In this document: positions 1 to 6,511 of the stretch, in pieces
How positions within the stretch are numbered: the first letter of the stretch is position 1
Layout: each line of letters starts with the position of its first letter
Virus record (IMG/VR): IMGVR_UViG_3300046745_000127
Location: 1-26,668 of that record
DNA: 26,668 nucleotides
Direction: 5' to 3' (one strand)
Source: a virus
The notes under the pieces: model-generated
Told to the model about the DNA's origin: nothing
Database searches by the model: none
The model's input: the letters and a program-made list of their open reading frames with translations, nothing else
Program-made: the position numbers and the translations under genes

Positions 1-152
1 GCGAAGCCTTTGTGGAGTTGTATCGTGACAACGATGTTTTAGAACAATTCCAAAAAGCGGCGGGAGAGGTGCTTGAAGAAGTACCCACACCACCGCAGAG
101 GGGCGACTTCAGTATTGAAGAAGTCCTGAAGAGCGATTACTTTTTCGCTTAG
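1..152 (+). CDS. 1: T7-like single-subunit RNA polymerase, C-terminal fragment (gp1)
   Basis: The window opens inside this gene, and only the last 49 codons are present (first complete codon at 3, TAG at 150-152). The fragment ends with a segment reading GDFSIEEVLKSDYFFA, which matches the conserved end of the T7 RNA polymerase family (T7 ends NLRDILESDFAFA). In T7 the terminal Phe-Ala pair forms the foot that helps shape the active site, and the same Phe-Ala end is kept here. The enzyme transcribes middle and late phage genes from phage promoters. It lies directly upstream of the SSB gene with only a 94-base gap; the small genes, ligase and gp2 found between genes 1 and 2.5 in T7 are absent from this interval. 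The catalytic domains are outside the window, so the call rests on the C-terminus and the genome context. Confidence 0.87.
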   Translation, partial: EAFVELYRDNDVLEQFQKAAGEVLEEVPTPPQRGDFSIEEVLKSDYFFA

Positions 153-246
153 TTATCCACTTTGGTAATATACACCTTTGTGGACATTATAGATGTCATG
201 AACCGTTACATTGTAACGATTGTCGAGATGGAGAAAAAAAAGACAA
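153..246 (+). promoter_or_regulatory. Gap between RNA polymerase and SSB: candidate promoter region
   Basis: This 94-base gap contains the decamer TGGACATTAT (181-190), repeated at 8792-8801, and a perfect CGTTAC-ATT-GTAACG palindrome (204-218). A weak sigma70-like pair, TTGGTA (162-167) and CATTAT (185-190) with a 17-base spacer, can be drawn, each with 4 of 6 consensus bases. The position corresponds to T7 promoter phi2.5. Which element, if any, starts transcription cannot be decided by eye. Confidence 0.4.
204..218. repeat. Palindromic repeat, copy 1 (CGTTACATTGTAACG)
   Basis: Seven-base arms surround one central T. The next gene begins 28 bases downstream. The same 15-mer occurs again at 19049-19063, and close variants lie at 3536, 8772, 12145 and 13335. 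It could be a DNA operator, part of a phage promoter, or a 6-base-pair RNA hairpin with a 3-base loop. Confidence 0.8.
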
Positions 247-876
247 ATGGCTAACACAGTAACTACGCCGTTAGGCACGGCTTATTATGCCTACATCTTC
301 ACACCTGATACGAAATTTGACGAGAACGGTGTGTACCAAGTGAACCTTCGCATGTCGAAGTCAGATGCCAAACCCTTGGTCAAGGTCATCGACAACACCA
401 TCGACGAAACGATGGAGTCCTCTACATCCAAGAAGAAAAAGCTTGCACCCAAGCCTTACTTCAAAGCCACGGATGCGGAAGGCAATGAGACTGGCGAGAT
501 TGAGTTCAAGTTCAAGCAGAAGGCAGTCATAAAAACCAAGAAGGGTGACATGAAAATGCAACCCAAGGTTTTCGATAGCAAAGGCAAGCCGCTTGTCGAG
601 CAGATGCTCGTAGGCAATGGCTCACGCATCAAGATTGCATTCGAGCCTTATGGTTACGATGTCCCCAGCATTGGTGTTGGAGCATCTCTACGCCTGAAGG
701 CTGTCCAGATTGTTGACCTTGTAAACGCAGAAGTCGGTGGATTCGGCTTCGGTGAAGAGGACGGCAACTTCGTTGTTGAAGCAAACAATAATAATAATGA
801 CAACACGGATGAGAGCGATGACGAAGAAGAAGACATCTTCGCAGAAGAAAACGAAGAATCAGACGGCGACTATTAA
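247..876 (+). CDS. 2.5: Single-stranded DNA-binding protein (gp2.5-like)
   Basis: A 209-residue protein (T7 gp2.5 has 232). It should coat single-stranded DNA at the replication fork and contact the polymerase and primase-helicase. The N-terminal part (about 1-165) is rich in basic and aromatic residues, as expected of an OB-fold DNA-binding core, with a Lys run at 62-65. The last about 25 residues form a strongly acidic tail (DDEEEDIFAEENEESDGDY) ending in an aromatic residue; such a tail is the hallmark of gp2.5 and related SSBs. Start choice: a TTG at 220 in the same frame adds nine residues, but ATG 247 follows GGAG (230-233) and gives the usual family start. It lies directly after RNA polymerase and before endonuclease I, the T7 order. 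The acidic tail is encoded on the same bases as the start of the next gene. Confidence 0.88.
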   Translation: MANTVTTPLGTAYYAYIFTPDTKFDENGVYQVNLRMSKSDAKPLVKVIDNTIDETMESSTSKKKKLAPKPYFKATDAEGNETGEIEFKFKQKAVIKTKKGDMKMQPKVFDSKGKPLVEQMLVGNGSRIKIAFEPYGYDVPSIGVGASLRLKAVQIVDLVNAEVGGFGFGEEDGNFVVEANNNNNDNTDESDDEEEDIFAEENEESDGDY

Positions 877-1237
877 GTTCCGTTCTAAATTTGAGGAAAC
901 GGTAGCAGAAGCTCTGGGCTTGGTTTGTCCCGATTACGAATACGAAACAATGCGTATCCCGTATGTCGTGGAGCGAAACTACAACCCAGACTTCATACTT
1001 CCCAGCGGTATCATCATTGAAGCTAAAGGTTATTTCAAATCTGCTGACCAGCGGAAACACAAGCTCATCAAAAAACAGCACCCCGAAAAAGACATTCGGT
1101 TCGTGTTTCAAAAAGCTTCTGTCCGCGTTCAAGGAAGCAAACTCACTTGCGCCGAATGGTGTGAGCGATACGGCTTCCTGTATGCAGAAGGAAAAGTCCC
1201 CGAAGAATGGGCAAAGGAGAAAAACCAAAATGGCTAA
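818..1237 (+). CDS. 3: Endonuclease I, Holliday junction resolvase (gp3-like)
   Basis: With the start at 818 the protein has 139 residues (T7 endonuclease I has 149). It resolves branched DNA and helps break down host DNA. Active-site residues of the T7 enzyme can be matched: Glu26 in RSKFEE (T7 Glu20), Asp58 in NPDF (Asp55), Glu68 and Lys70 in IIEAKG (Glu65, Lys67). The DIRFVF and C-terminal EEWAKE segments also match T7. Start choice: ATG 818 is preceded by GAGAG; ATG codons at 797 and 809 are alternatives. All of them lie within the SSB gene, so the overlap is at least 59 bases. In that overlap the SSB frame gives acidic residues and this frame gives a Lys-rich N-terminus. Its end overlaps the amidase start by 8 bases. 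Confidence 0.9.
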   Translation: MTKKKTSSQKKTKNQTATIKFRSKFEETVAEALGLVCPDYEYETMRIPYVVERNYNPDFILPSGIIIEAKGYFKSADQRKHKLIKKQHPEKDIRFVFQKASVRVQGSKLTCAEWCERYGFLYAEGKVPEEWAKEKNQNG

Positions 1238-1667
1238 AAGAAAAGATACTGACTACATCATCATTCATTGTTCTGCCACACCCCCGTCTATGGATGTGGG
1301 TGCGAAGGAGATTGACAAATGGCATCGCCAGCGAGGCTGGAGAAAAATCGGATACCACTTTGTCATCACCCGCGATGGAGACATCCAAGAGGGCAGAGAG
1401 CTAGACGAAATCGGCGCACATTGCCGTGGATTGAACTCCACGAGCGTGGGTGTCTGTCTCGTTGGTGGTGTTAATGCGGAAGGCGACCCCGAAAGTAATT
1501 TTACCGATGAACAATGGGCAAGCCTCGAAGAGTGCATCAAAGACTTACTACTTCCATATGCACATGCGGAAGTCACAGGTCACAACAAACACTCGTCAAA
1601 AGCTTGCCCCAGCTTTGATGTGGAAAAATGGTGGAAAGAAACGATAGCGAGTTCGTTCAGCATGTAG
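1230..1667 (+). CDS. 3.5: N-acetylmuramoyl-L-alanine amidase, T7 lysozyme type (gp3.5-like)
   Basis: A 145-residue zinc amidase that cuts the bond between N-acetylmuramic acid and L-alanine in peptidoglycan; T7 lysozyme has 151 residues. Zinc ligands match T7: His13 in IIIHCSAT (T7 His17), His118 in TGHNKH (His122) and Cys126 in KACPSFD (Cys130). Tyr42 in GYHF and Lys124 match catalytic Tyr46 and Lys128. The block SVGVCLVGG is also conserved. In T7 this protein additionally binds and inhibits the phage RNA polymerase, tuning late transcription; that second role is likely but cannot be read from sequence alone. ATG 1230 follows AAAGGAG (1213-1219). It overlaps endonuclease I by 8 bases and the primase-helicase by 40 bases, suggesting translational coupling. 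It is the only recognisable peptidoglycan hydrolase in the window. Confidence 0.94.
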   Translation: MAKRKDTDYIIIHCSATPPSMDVGAKEIDKWHRQRGWRKIGYHFVITRDGDIQEGRELDEIGAHCRGLNSTSVGVCLVGGVNAEGDPESNFTDEQWASLEECIKDLLLPYAHAEVTGHNKHSSKACPSFDVEKWWKETIASSFSM

Positions 1668-3253
1668 CTTGCCCAAGTTGCCCATCGTCAGACGGCTTTG
1701 CGTTGTATGATGACGGTCACGGTTATTGCTTTGTGTGTGGCTACCACTCGAACAGCGGCTTCACGCCTAGCAAACCGAAAGAAACTAAATTGACGAACCT
1801 AATTGAAGCGGGTGAAACCCGCGCACTTAAAAAGCGACAGTTGTCGCTCGAAACCTGTAAGAAATGGAACTACGCAGTTTCAACTTACAATAATCAGACC
1901 GTCCAAGTAGCGAACTACACGGACGCTTCTGGGAGCATTGTCGCCCAGAAACTGCGCTTTCCCAACAAGGACTTTTTATTCCTTGGAGACAGCAAGCAGG
2001 CTGGCCTGTACGGGCAGAGCCTGTGGCGGGACGGTGGCAAAATGGTCACCATTACCGAAGGCGAACTTGATGCCTTGAGCCTTTCGCAGGCTATGGGCAA
2101 CAAGTGGCCTTGCGTGAGCATCAAGCGCGGCGCGGCAGGAGCGAAAAGAGACATCCAAGAATCTCTGGAGTGGCTCAACAAGTTTGAGACTGTCGTCTTT
2201 ATGTTTGACAATGATGACGCTGGTCGCAAGGCGGCGAAAGAATGCGCGGCACTGCTCCCACCAAACAAGGCCAAGATTGCCCAGTTGCCCCTCAAAGATG
2301 CCAGTGAAATGCTGGTAGCAGGCAAGGTGGACGACCTTATTAACTGCATGTGGGGCGCAAAAGAGTTCCGACCAGACGGCATCCTCAATGGTGCTGACCT
2401 CTGGGACGTAGTAACACGCGAAGACAACACCAAGTCGTTTCCATACCCTTACGATGGGCTGAACCAGAAGACCCTTGGGCTACGGCGCGGCGAGATTGTC
2501 ACGGTGACTGCTGGGTCTGGCATAGGCAAGTCACAGTTATGTCGTGAGTTCGCTCACTACTTACTGACCCAAGGCGAGACTATTGGCTATATCGCTCTCG
2601 AAGAGAGTGTCCGCCGTACTGCTCTTGGCCTGATGTCGATTGCCGTCAACCTGCCCCTGCACTTGGGCAGTAAGGATGTGACTGAGAAGGACATGAAAGA
2701 AGCCTTCGACAGCACATTGGGTACTGGGCGTGTCTACCTGTACGACCACTGGGGTTCGACTGAAAGCGAGAACCTCATCAGCAAAATCCGCTATCTGGCG
2801 AATGGGTGCGAATGCAGTTTCATCGTGCTTGACCACATTTCGATTGTCGTGAGTGGCCTAGAGGGTGGCGATGAACGCCGAATGATTGACAACACCATGA
2901 CCAAGCTTCGTGCGCTGGTCGAGGAGTTAGACATTGGTCTGGTTCTGGTCAGTCACCTCAAGCGGCCTGATGGCAAAGGCCATGAGGAAGGCGCACAGAC
3001 ATCCTTATCCCAACTACGCGGCTCTGCCTCGCTTGGGCAACTCAGCGATATCGTAATCGGCTGTGAGCGTAACCAGCAGGATAACACTCATGCAAACATT
3101 ACCACACTGCGTGTTCTCAAGAACCGCTGGACGGGTGAGACAGGCGAGTGTTGTTCATTGGCTTGGGACAGAGACACTGGTCGCATGGTCGAAGTAGACC
3201 TAGCGGAATTACAAACCGACTTTGAAACGCTGGATAACACAGAGGGGTACTAG
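1628..3253 (+). CDS. 4: Primase-helicase (gp4-like)
   Basis: A 541-residue bifunctional replication protein (T7 gp4 has 566). The N-terminal zinc-binding domain has Cys15, Cys18, Cys34 and Cys37. The TOPRIM primase core shows TITEGELDAL (Glu144) and FMFDNDDAGR (Asp194, Asp196). The C-terminal RecA-like helicase has Walker A AGSGIGKSQ (Lys301), Walker B FIVLDH (Asp402), LVLVSHLKRP (His443), the loop QLRGSASLGQLSD (about 462-474) and Arg500 at the arginine-finger position. The acidic C-terminal tail resembles the T7 tail that contacts DNA polymerase. T7 makes a short form (4B) from an internal start that lacks the zinc domain; here there is no Met between residues 2 and 138, so an ATG-initiated equivalent is not possible. 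The start lies 40 bases inside the amidase gene. Confidence 0.95.
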   Translation: MVERNDSEFVQHVACPSCPSSDGFALYDDGHGYCFVCGYHSNSGFTPSKPKETKLTNLIEAGETRALKKRQLSLETCKKWNYAVSTYNNQTVQVANYTDASGSIVAQKLRFPNKDFLFLGDSKQAGLYGQSLWRDGGKMVTITEGELDALSLSQAMGNKWPCVSIKRGAAGAKRDIQESLEWLNKFETVVFMFDNDDAGRKAAKECAALLPPNKAKIAQLPLKDASEMLVAGKVDDLINCMWGAKEFRPDGILNGADLWDVVTREDNTKSFPYPYDGLNQKTLGLRRGEIVTVTAGSGIGKSQLCREFAHYLLTQGETIGYIALEESVRRTALGLMSIAVNLPLHLGSKDVTEKDMKEAFDSTLGTGRVYLYDHWGSTESENLISKIRYLANGCECSFIVLDHISIVVSGLEGGDERRMIDNTMTKLRALVEELDIGLVLVSHLKRPDGKGHEEGAQTSLSQLRGSASLGQLSDIVIGCERNQQDNTHANITTLRVLKNRWTGETGECCSLAWDRDTGRMVEVDLAELQTDFETLDNTEGY

Positions 3254-3255
3254 CA

Positions 3256-3528
3256 ATGGCAAAAATAAAGAGCGAAGTAGAAATCACAGTTGATGTGACT
3301 CTGGAGAAAGATGGGCTGGGTGTACTTGCGTTTTCCGACCCTGAAACACCGCCTCAACTTTTTTCAATCACCTATGACGCTCTTTTCGATGAAACTGATG
3401 AGCTATATGGCAACGGGCGTGGGGGTCTGATTAGTGACCCTGAAGACAAAGAAACCGTCCTAGCCATCGCACATCAGCTTCGTGACCTTGCCGATGACTT
3501 AGCAAACCTGTGCGGACAGACACTGTAA
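3256..3528 (+). CDS. Hypothetical small acidic protein
   Basis: A 90-residue protein that I do not recognise. It has no Cys-rich motif, signal peptide or membrane segment. The composition is acidic (many Asp and Glu), with beta-strand-like alternation at residues 5-25 (EVEITVDVTLEKDGLGVLAF) and a likely helix near the C-terminus (ETVLAIAHQLRDLADDLANL). The start is well supported: GAGGGG lies 10 bases upstream and the ATG begins two bases after the primase-helicase stop. It sits between helicase and DNA polymerase, where T7 carries small genes 4.3-4.7. A role in replication would be a guess from position only. Confidence 0.75.
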   Translation: MAKIKSEVEITVDVTLEKDGLGVLAFSDPETPPQLFSITYDALFDETDELYGNGRGGLISDPEDKETVLAIAHQLRDLADDLANLCGQTL

Positions 3529-3535
3529 CTAAAAC

Positions 3536-3550
3536 CGTTACAAGGTAACG
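3536..3550. repeat. Palindromic repeat, copy 2, overlapping the DNA polymerase ribosome binding site
   Basis: CGTTAC-AAG-GTAACG, with perfect six-base arms. It deviates from the other copies in the centre (AAG instead of ANT). That change creates AAGGT (3542-3546), a Shine-Dalgarno sequence 7 bases before the polymerase ATG at 3554. The copy fills most of the 25-base gap between the two genes. Confidence 0.8.
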
Positions 3551-3553
3551 ATT

Positions 3554-5320
3554 ATGAGACTGATATTTGACATAGAGGCGAATAGCCTCACACCCGACAT
3601 TGTACACTGCATTGTCGCACGGGATGTGGACACAGACGAAGAGTATGTGTTCCGTCCTGACCAGCTTGAGGCAGGGCTTGAACTCCTTGCACAGGCTGAC
3701 TGCCTGATTGGGCATAACATTATGGGCTACGATTTACCTGCCCTCAAAAACATTTTTGACTTCGACTATGAAGGCGAGGTGCGTGACACGTTAGTGATGT
3801 GCCGCCTCATTTGGTCTGACGTTAAGAACAAGGACTTCACGCTCTATCATGCAGGCAAACTGCCACCGAAGATGATTGGCTCACATAGCCTCAAGGCATG
3901 GGGCTACCGCCTTGGCGAATTGAAGGGCGAGTTTGGTGAGCAAGAAGACTTTGATGTTTTCACTGAGCAGATGCTTGAGTACTGCCGCCAAGATGTCGTG
4001 GTAAACAAACACCTGTTCTTGAAGATTGAGAGCAAGAAGTACAGCGAGGATGCCATCAAGTTAGAGCATGAGGTGCATCACCATCTGCTGGTGCAGGAGT
4101 ACCTTGGGTTTCCCTTTGATGAGCAGGCTGGCTGGAAGCTCTATGGCGAGTTGTCTAACCGCCGCACAGAGATTGAGGCTGAACTACAGGAAGTCTTTCT
4201 GCCGTGGCGTGAAGAGACAGAGTTCATACCCAAGGTCAACAATAAGAAACTTGGCTATGTGAAGGGTGAGCCTTTCATCAAAGTCAAAGAAACTGTTTTC
4301 AACCCCTGTTCCCGTGAACACATAGCCCGTGCGCTTCGAGAGCGATACGACTGGCAACCTGATGAGTTCACTGAGACAGGGCTTGCAAAGGTGGACGAGA
4401 CTGTTCTCTCTGCCTTGGAGTACCCAGAGGCAAAACTTCTATCTGAATACCTGATGCTCCAGAAACGACTGGGACAGCTTGGGGAAGGTAAGCAAGCTTG
4501 GCTCAAGCTCGTTAAGAAAGGACGAATACATGGGCGCGTTAATCACATGGGAACGCATACGTCACGTTGTACGCATTCAAATCCCAACACTGGTCAAATA
4601 CCTTCTACAGGGGCTACTTACGGTAGTGCTTGTCGGAGTCTTTTTATCGCTCCTGATGGCTATCGTATTATCGGCTGTGATGTTAGCGGTCTGGAGCTAC
4701 GCGCTCTGGCTCATTATATGGCTCTATACGATGGGGGAGCGTATGCCGATGAGATACTTACGGGAGACATACATACAACCAACATGGAAGCCGCTGGCTT
4801 ACCTTCACGAGCGACTGCAAAGACTTTCATCTACGGGTTTCTCTACGGTGGAGGTGATGAAAAAATCGGCAGTATCGTTGGTAAAGATGCTAAAGCGGGA
4901 CGAAGGCTCAAAGCCCAGTTCCTAAAAAAGACCCCTGCGCTTGCCAAGCTTCGTGACAACGTAAGCAAGGCGGCAGAAAACAGGGGCTACCTAAAAGTGT
5001 TGGATGGGCGAAAAGTGCCTGTCCGACATAAACACGCAAGCTTGAATACGCTTCTTCAAAGCACGGGTGCAATCATCTGCAAGCGGTGGCTCGTTGAGTT
5101 CCATCGCAAGATGCAGGCTGAAGGCTTTGTGCTTGGAGAGGACTATTACCAAGCGGCATTTGTTCATGATGAGCTTCAGATTATAGCCAAAAAGAGCATC
5201 ACAGAGCGCGTAGGAGCTTTGTGTGTGGAAGCCATCAAGGACGCGGGAGAAGCCTACAACTTCCGACTACGACTTGATGGAGAGTATAATGTCGGAAAAA
5301 ACTGGGCTGAAACCCACTAA
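3554..5320 (+). CDS. 5: Family A DNA polymerase with 3'-5' exonuclease (gp5-like)
   Basis: The replicative polymerase, 588 residues against 704 in T7. The N-terminal proofreading exonuclease has IFDIEANSL (Asp6, Glu8), GHNIMGYD (Asp60) and YCRQD (Tyr143, Asp147). Polymerase motif A is GCDVSGLELR (Asp376), motif B is RATAKTFIYGFLYGGGD (Arg419, Lys423, Tyr427) and motif C is VHDE (His538-Glu540). The region matching the 76-residue thioredoxin-binding insertion of T7 (before VFNPCSREH, about 219-248) is only about 30 residues long, so thioredoxin binding as in T7 is unlikely. A further gap relative to T7 follows the exonuclease domain (about 151-170). The ribosome binding site lies in a palindromic repeat. 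A hydrophobic reading frame is present inside the gene at 4530-4925. The 3' end overlaps the next gene by 32 bases. Confidence 0.96.
   Translation: MRLIFDIEANSLTPDIVHCIVARDVDTDEEYVFRPDQLEAGLELLAQADCLIGHNIMGYDLPALKNIFDFDYEGEVRDTLVMCRLIWSDVKNKDFTLYHAGKLPPKMIGSHSLKAWGYRLGELKGEFGEQEDFDVFTEQMLEYCRQDVVVNKHLFLKIESKKYSEDAIKLEHEVHHHLLVQEYLGFPFDEQAGWKLYGELSNRRTEIEAELQEVFLPWREETEFIPKVNNKKLGYVKGEPFIKVKETVFNPCSREHIARALRERYDWQPDEFTETGLAKVDETVLSALEYPEAKLLSEYLMLQKRLGQLGEGKQAWLKLVKKGRIHGRVNHMGTHTSRCTHSNPNTGQIPSTGATYGSACRSLFIAPDGYRIIGCDVSGLELRALAHYMALYDGGAYADEILTGDIHTTNMEAAGLPSRATAKTFIYGFLYGGGDEKIGSIVGKDAKAGRRLKAQFLKKTPALAKLRDNVSKAAENRGYLKVLDGRKVPVRHKHASLNTLLQSTGAIICKRWLVEFHRKMQAEGFVLGEDYYQAAFVHDELQIIAKKSITERVGALCVEAIKDAGEAYNFRLRLDGEYNVGKNWAETH
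4530..4925 (+). CDS. Candidate overprinted small membrane protein inside the DNA polymerase gene
   Basis: A 131-codon open frame, shifted +1 from the polymerase frame. ATG 4530 follows AAAGGA (4517-4522) with a 7-base spacer, a stronger ribosome binding site than many accepted genes here. The product begins with a short basic amphipathic segment (WERIRHVVRIQ), followed by about 42 uncharged, strongly hydrophobic residues (25-66) that could span a membrane twice, then a basic, mostly polar tail. Charges on both sides suit an N-in, C-in topology such as that of class II holins. In the polymerase frame, pyrimidine-ending codons shift to T exactly over the hydrophobic part (about 37 T to 12 C by hand count, against about 1:1 on either side). 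This could reflect selection on the second frame, or a chance run of T-ending codons that itself makes the frame hydrophobic. Function is unproven. Confidence 0.33.
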   Translation: MGALITWERIRHVVRIQIPTLVKYLLQGLLTVVLVGVFLSLLMAIVLSAVMLAVWSYALWLIIWLYTMGERMPMRYLRETYIQPTWKPLAYLHERLQRLSSTGFSTVEVMKKSAVSLVKMLKRDEGSKPSS

Positions 5321-5732
5321 GAAAGACCGAAAGAAATTTGATTTAGACCTTGCTTACGGACACCTTCATGAAGACCGCATTGCGGACATGCTTCAGAACA
5401 AAAAAATCGAGGTCAAAACAGAGCGTGACCAGTGGTCAAAAACTGGAAACATCTGCATCGAGTTTCAAAGCTGGGGAAAGCCCAGTGGTATCAAAGCAAC
5501 CGAAGCCGACTATTGGTTTCATAATCTTGCTTTGGGTGATGACGTTTTTTGCACCTTGGTGTTCAGCGTTGATAACCTGAAGAAAATAGTTGAACAGCTA
5601 GACCACCATCGCGTGGTTAACGGCGGTGACCATAATGCGTCCCGCATGTTCCTCGTGAACCTGTCGAAGCTGTTTAGTACGGATACGGTCAAACTGTACG
5701 CTGACCTATCCACTGAGGAAACTGACACATGA
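5289..5732 (+). CDS. Probable PD-(D/E)XK superfamily endonuclease
   Basis: A 147-residue protein. The pattern GHLHEDRIADML (Glu28), then KKIEVKTERDQW (Glu41-x-Lys43) and TGNICIEF (Glu58) fits the small restriction-like nuclease fold, where an acidic residue is followed by an E-x-K motif on adjacent strands. The block from IEVKTER to GKPSGIKATEADYW is of a type I know from T7-like aquatic phages. The partner acidic residue normally expected before E-x-K is not obvious. ATG 5289 follows GGAGAG (5279-5284); longer in-frame starts run far into the polymerase gene. It overlaps DNA polymerase by 32 bases and the exonuclease by 4 bases (ATGA). Placement between polymerase and 5'-3' exonuclease suggests DNA repair, recombination or host-DNA degradation. 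Exact substrate unknown. Confidence 0.68.
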   Translation: MSEKTGLKPTKKDRKKFDLDLAYGHLHEDRIADMLQNKKIEVKTERDQWSKTGNICIEFQSWGKPSGIKATEADYWFHNLALGDDVFCTLVFSVDNLKKIVEQLDHHRVVNGGDHNASRMFLVNLSKLFSTDTVKLYADLSTEETDT

Positions 5733-6511
5733 ATGTACGACTACTTGTTGATGGAGACATCATCGCATACCGCACAGCGGCGGCTTGCGAACACCCAATA
5801 AAATGGGACGAAGACCTCTGGACTATGCACACCAGCGAAGCAGAGGTCATGGCTGAACTGACGAAGAGCATTGAGGCTTTGAAAGATAAGTTCAAAACGG
5901 AAGAGGTAATCATCGCCTTGTCTGACCGTAAGAACTTCAGAAAGGAACTAAATCCTGAGTACAAAGCCAACCGTGCCAACACCCGAAAGCCTATGGGCTT
6001 GGGAGTTGCACAGGACTTCTTCAAAACCAAATACCTAGCAGTTATATGGCCTACGCTTGAGGCGGATGACGTTCTTGGAATCATGGCTACACAAAGCTTT
6101 GACGAAGATACAATCATCGTTTCGGACGATAAAGACCTGCAAACGATTGCTGGCTACCACTACAACAAAGGTGAGGTTATTGAGGTATCAGAACAACAAG
6201 CCCTCAAGAACTTCTATACCCAAGTACTGACGGGCGATACGGCGGACAATTACAAAGGCTGTCGTGGCGTTGGGCCAGTTAAAGCAGAACGCATCCTTGC
6301 TGGATGCAGAACATCACTTGATATGTGGCAGGCCGTTCTTGGTGCTTATGCCAAAGCTGAACAGCCCAGTGAAGACGCACTGATGAATGCTCGTATGGCT
6401 TACCTGCTTCGTGCTGGTGATGTGAATGTCTCCTTCGGCAACGTCAAGCTATGGGAGCCGCCTTTGACCGCAGACGAAGGTTACACGAAGGAGATGGCAC
6501 ATGGCTCGTGA
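5729..6511 (+). CDS. 6: 5'-3' exonuclease, FEN family (gp6-like)
   Basis: A 260-residue metal-dependent nuclease (T7 gp6 has 300). It removes RNA primers and digests host DNA to nucleotides for phage synthesis. The acidic metal-binding clusters of the FEN/PIN-like family are visible: LLVDGD (Asp8, Asp10), LEADDVLGI (Glu111, Asp113, Asp114), VSDDKDLQ (Asp133, Asp134, Asp136) and LTGDTADNYKG (Asp170, Asp173). The following CRGVGPVKAERIL is the helix-three-turn-helix DNA-binding element. The conserved FRKELNPEYKANR (about 70-82) is also typical. The start overlaps the previous stop as ATGA, a coupling arrangement, and the end overlaps the next gene by 11 bases. Confidence 0.92.
   Translation: MNVRLLVDGDIIAYRTAAACEHPIKWDEDLWTMHTSEAEVMAELTKSIEALKDKFKTEEVIIALSDRKNFRKELNPEYKANRANTRKPMGLGVAQDFFKTKYLAVIWPTLEADDVLGIMATQSFDEDTIIVSDDKDLQTIAGYHYNKGEVIEVSEQQALKNFYTQVLTGDTADNYKGCRGVGPVKAERILAGCRTSLDMWQAVLGAYAKAEQPSEDALMNARMAYLLRAGDVNVSFGNVKLWEPPLTADEGYTKEMAHGS

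Noticed and set aside
629-1228. 199-codon open frame on the - strand across SSB and endonuclease I
   Set aside because: It is antisense to two well-supported genes, shows low-complexity Arg/Leu/Ser sequence, and has no promoter or operon partner on that strand.
963-1229. 89 extra open codons upstream of the amidase start in the same frame
   Set aside because: They overlap endonuclease I completely, do not resemble any amidase extension, and ATG 1230 has a good ribosome binding site and a T7-like N-terminus.
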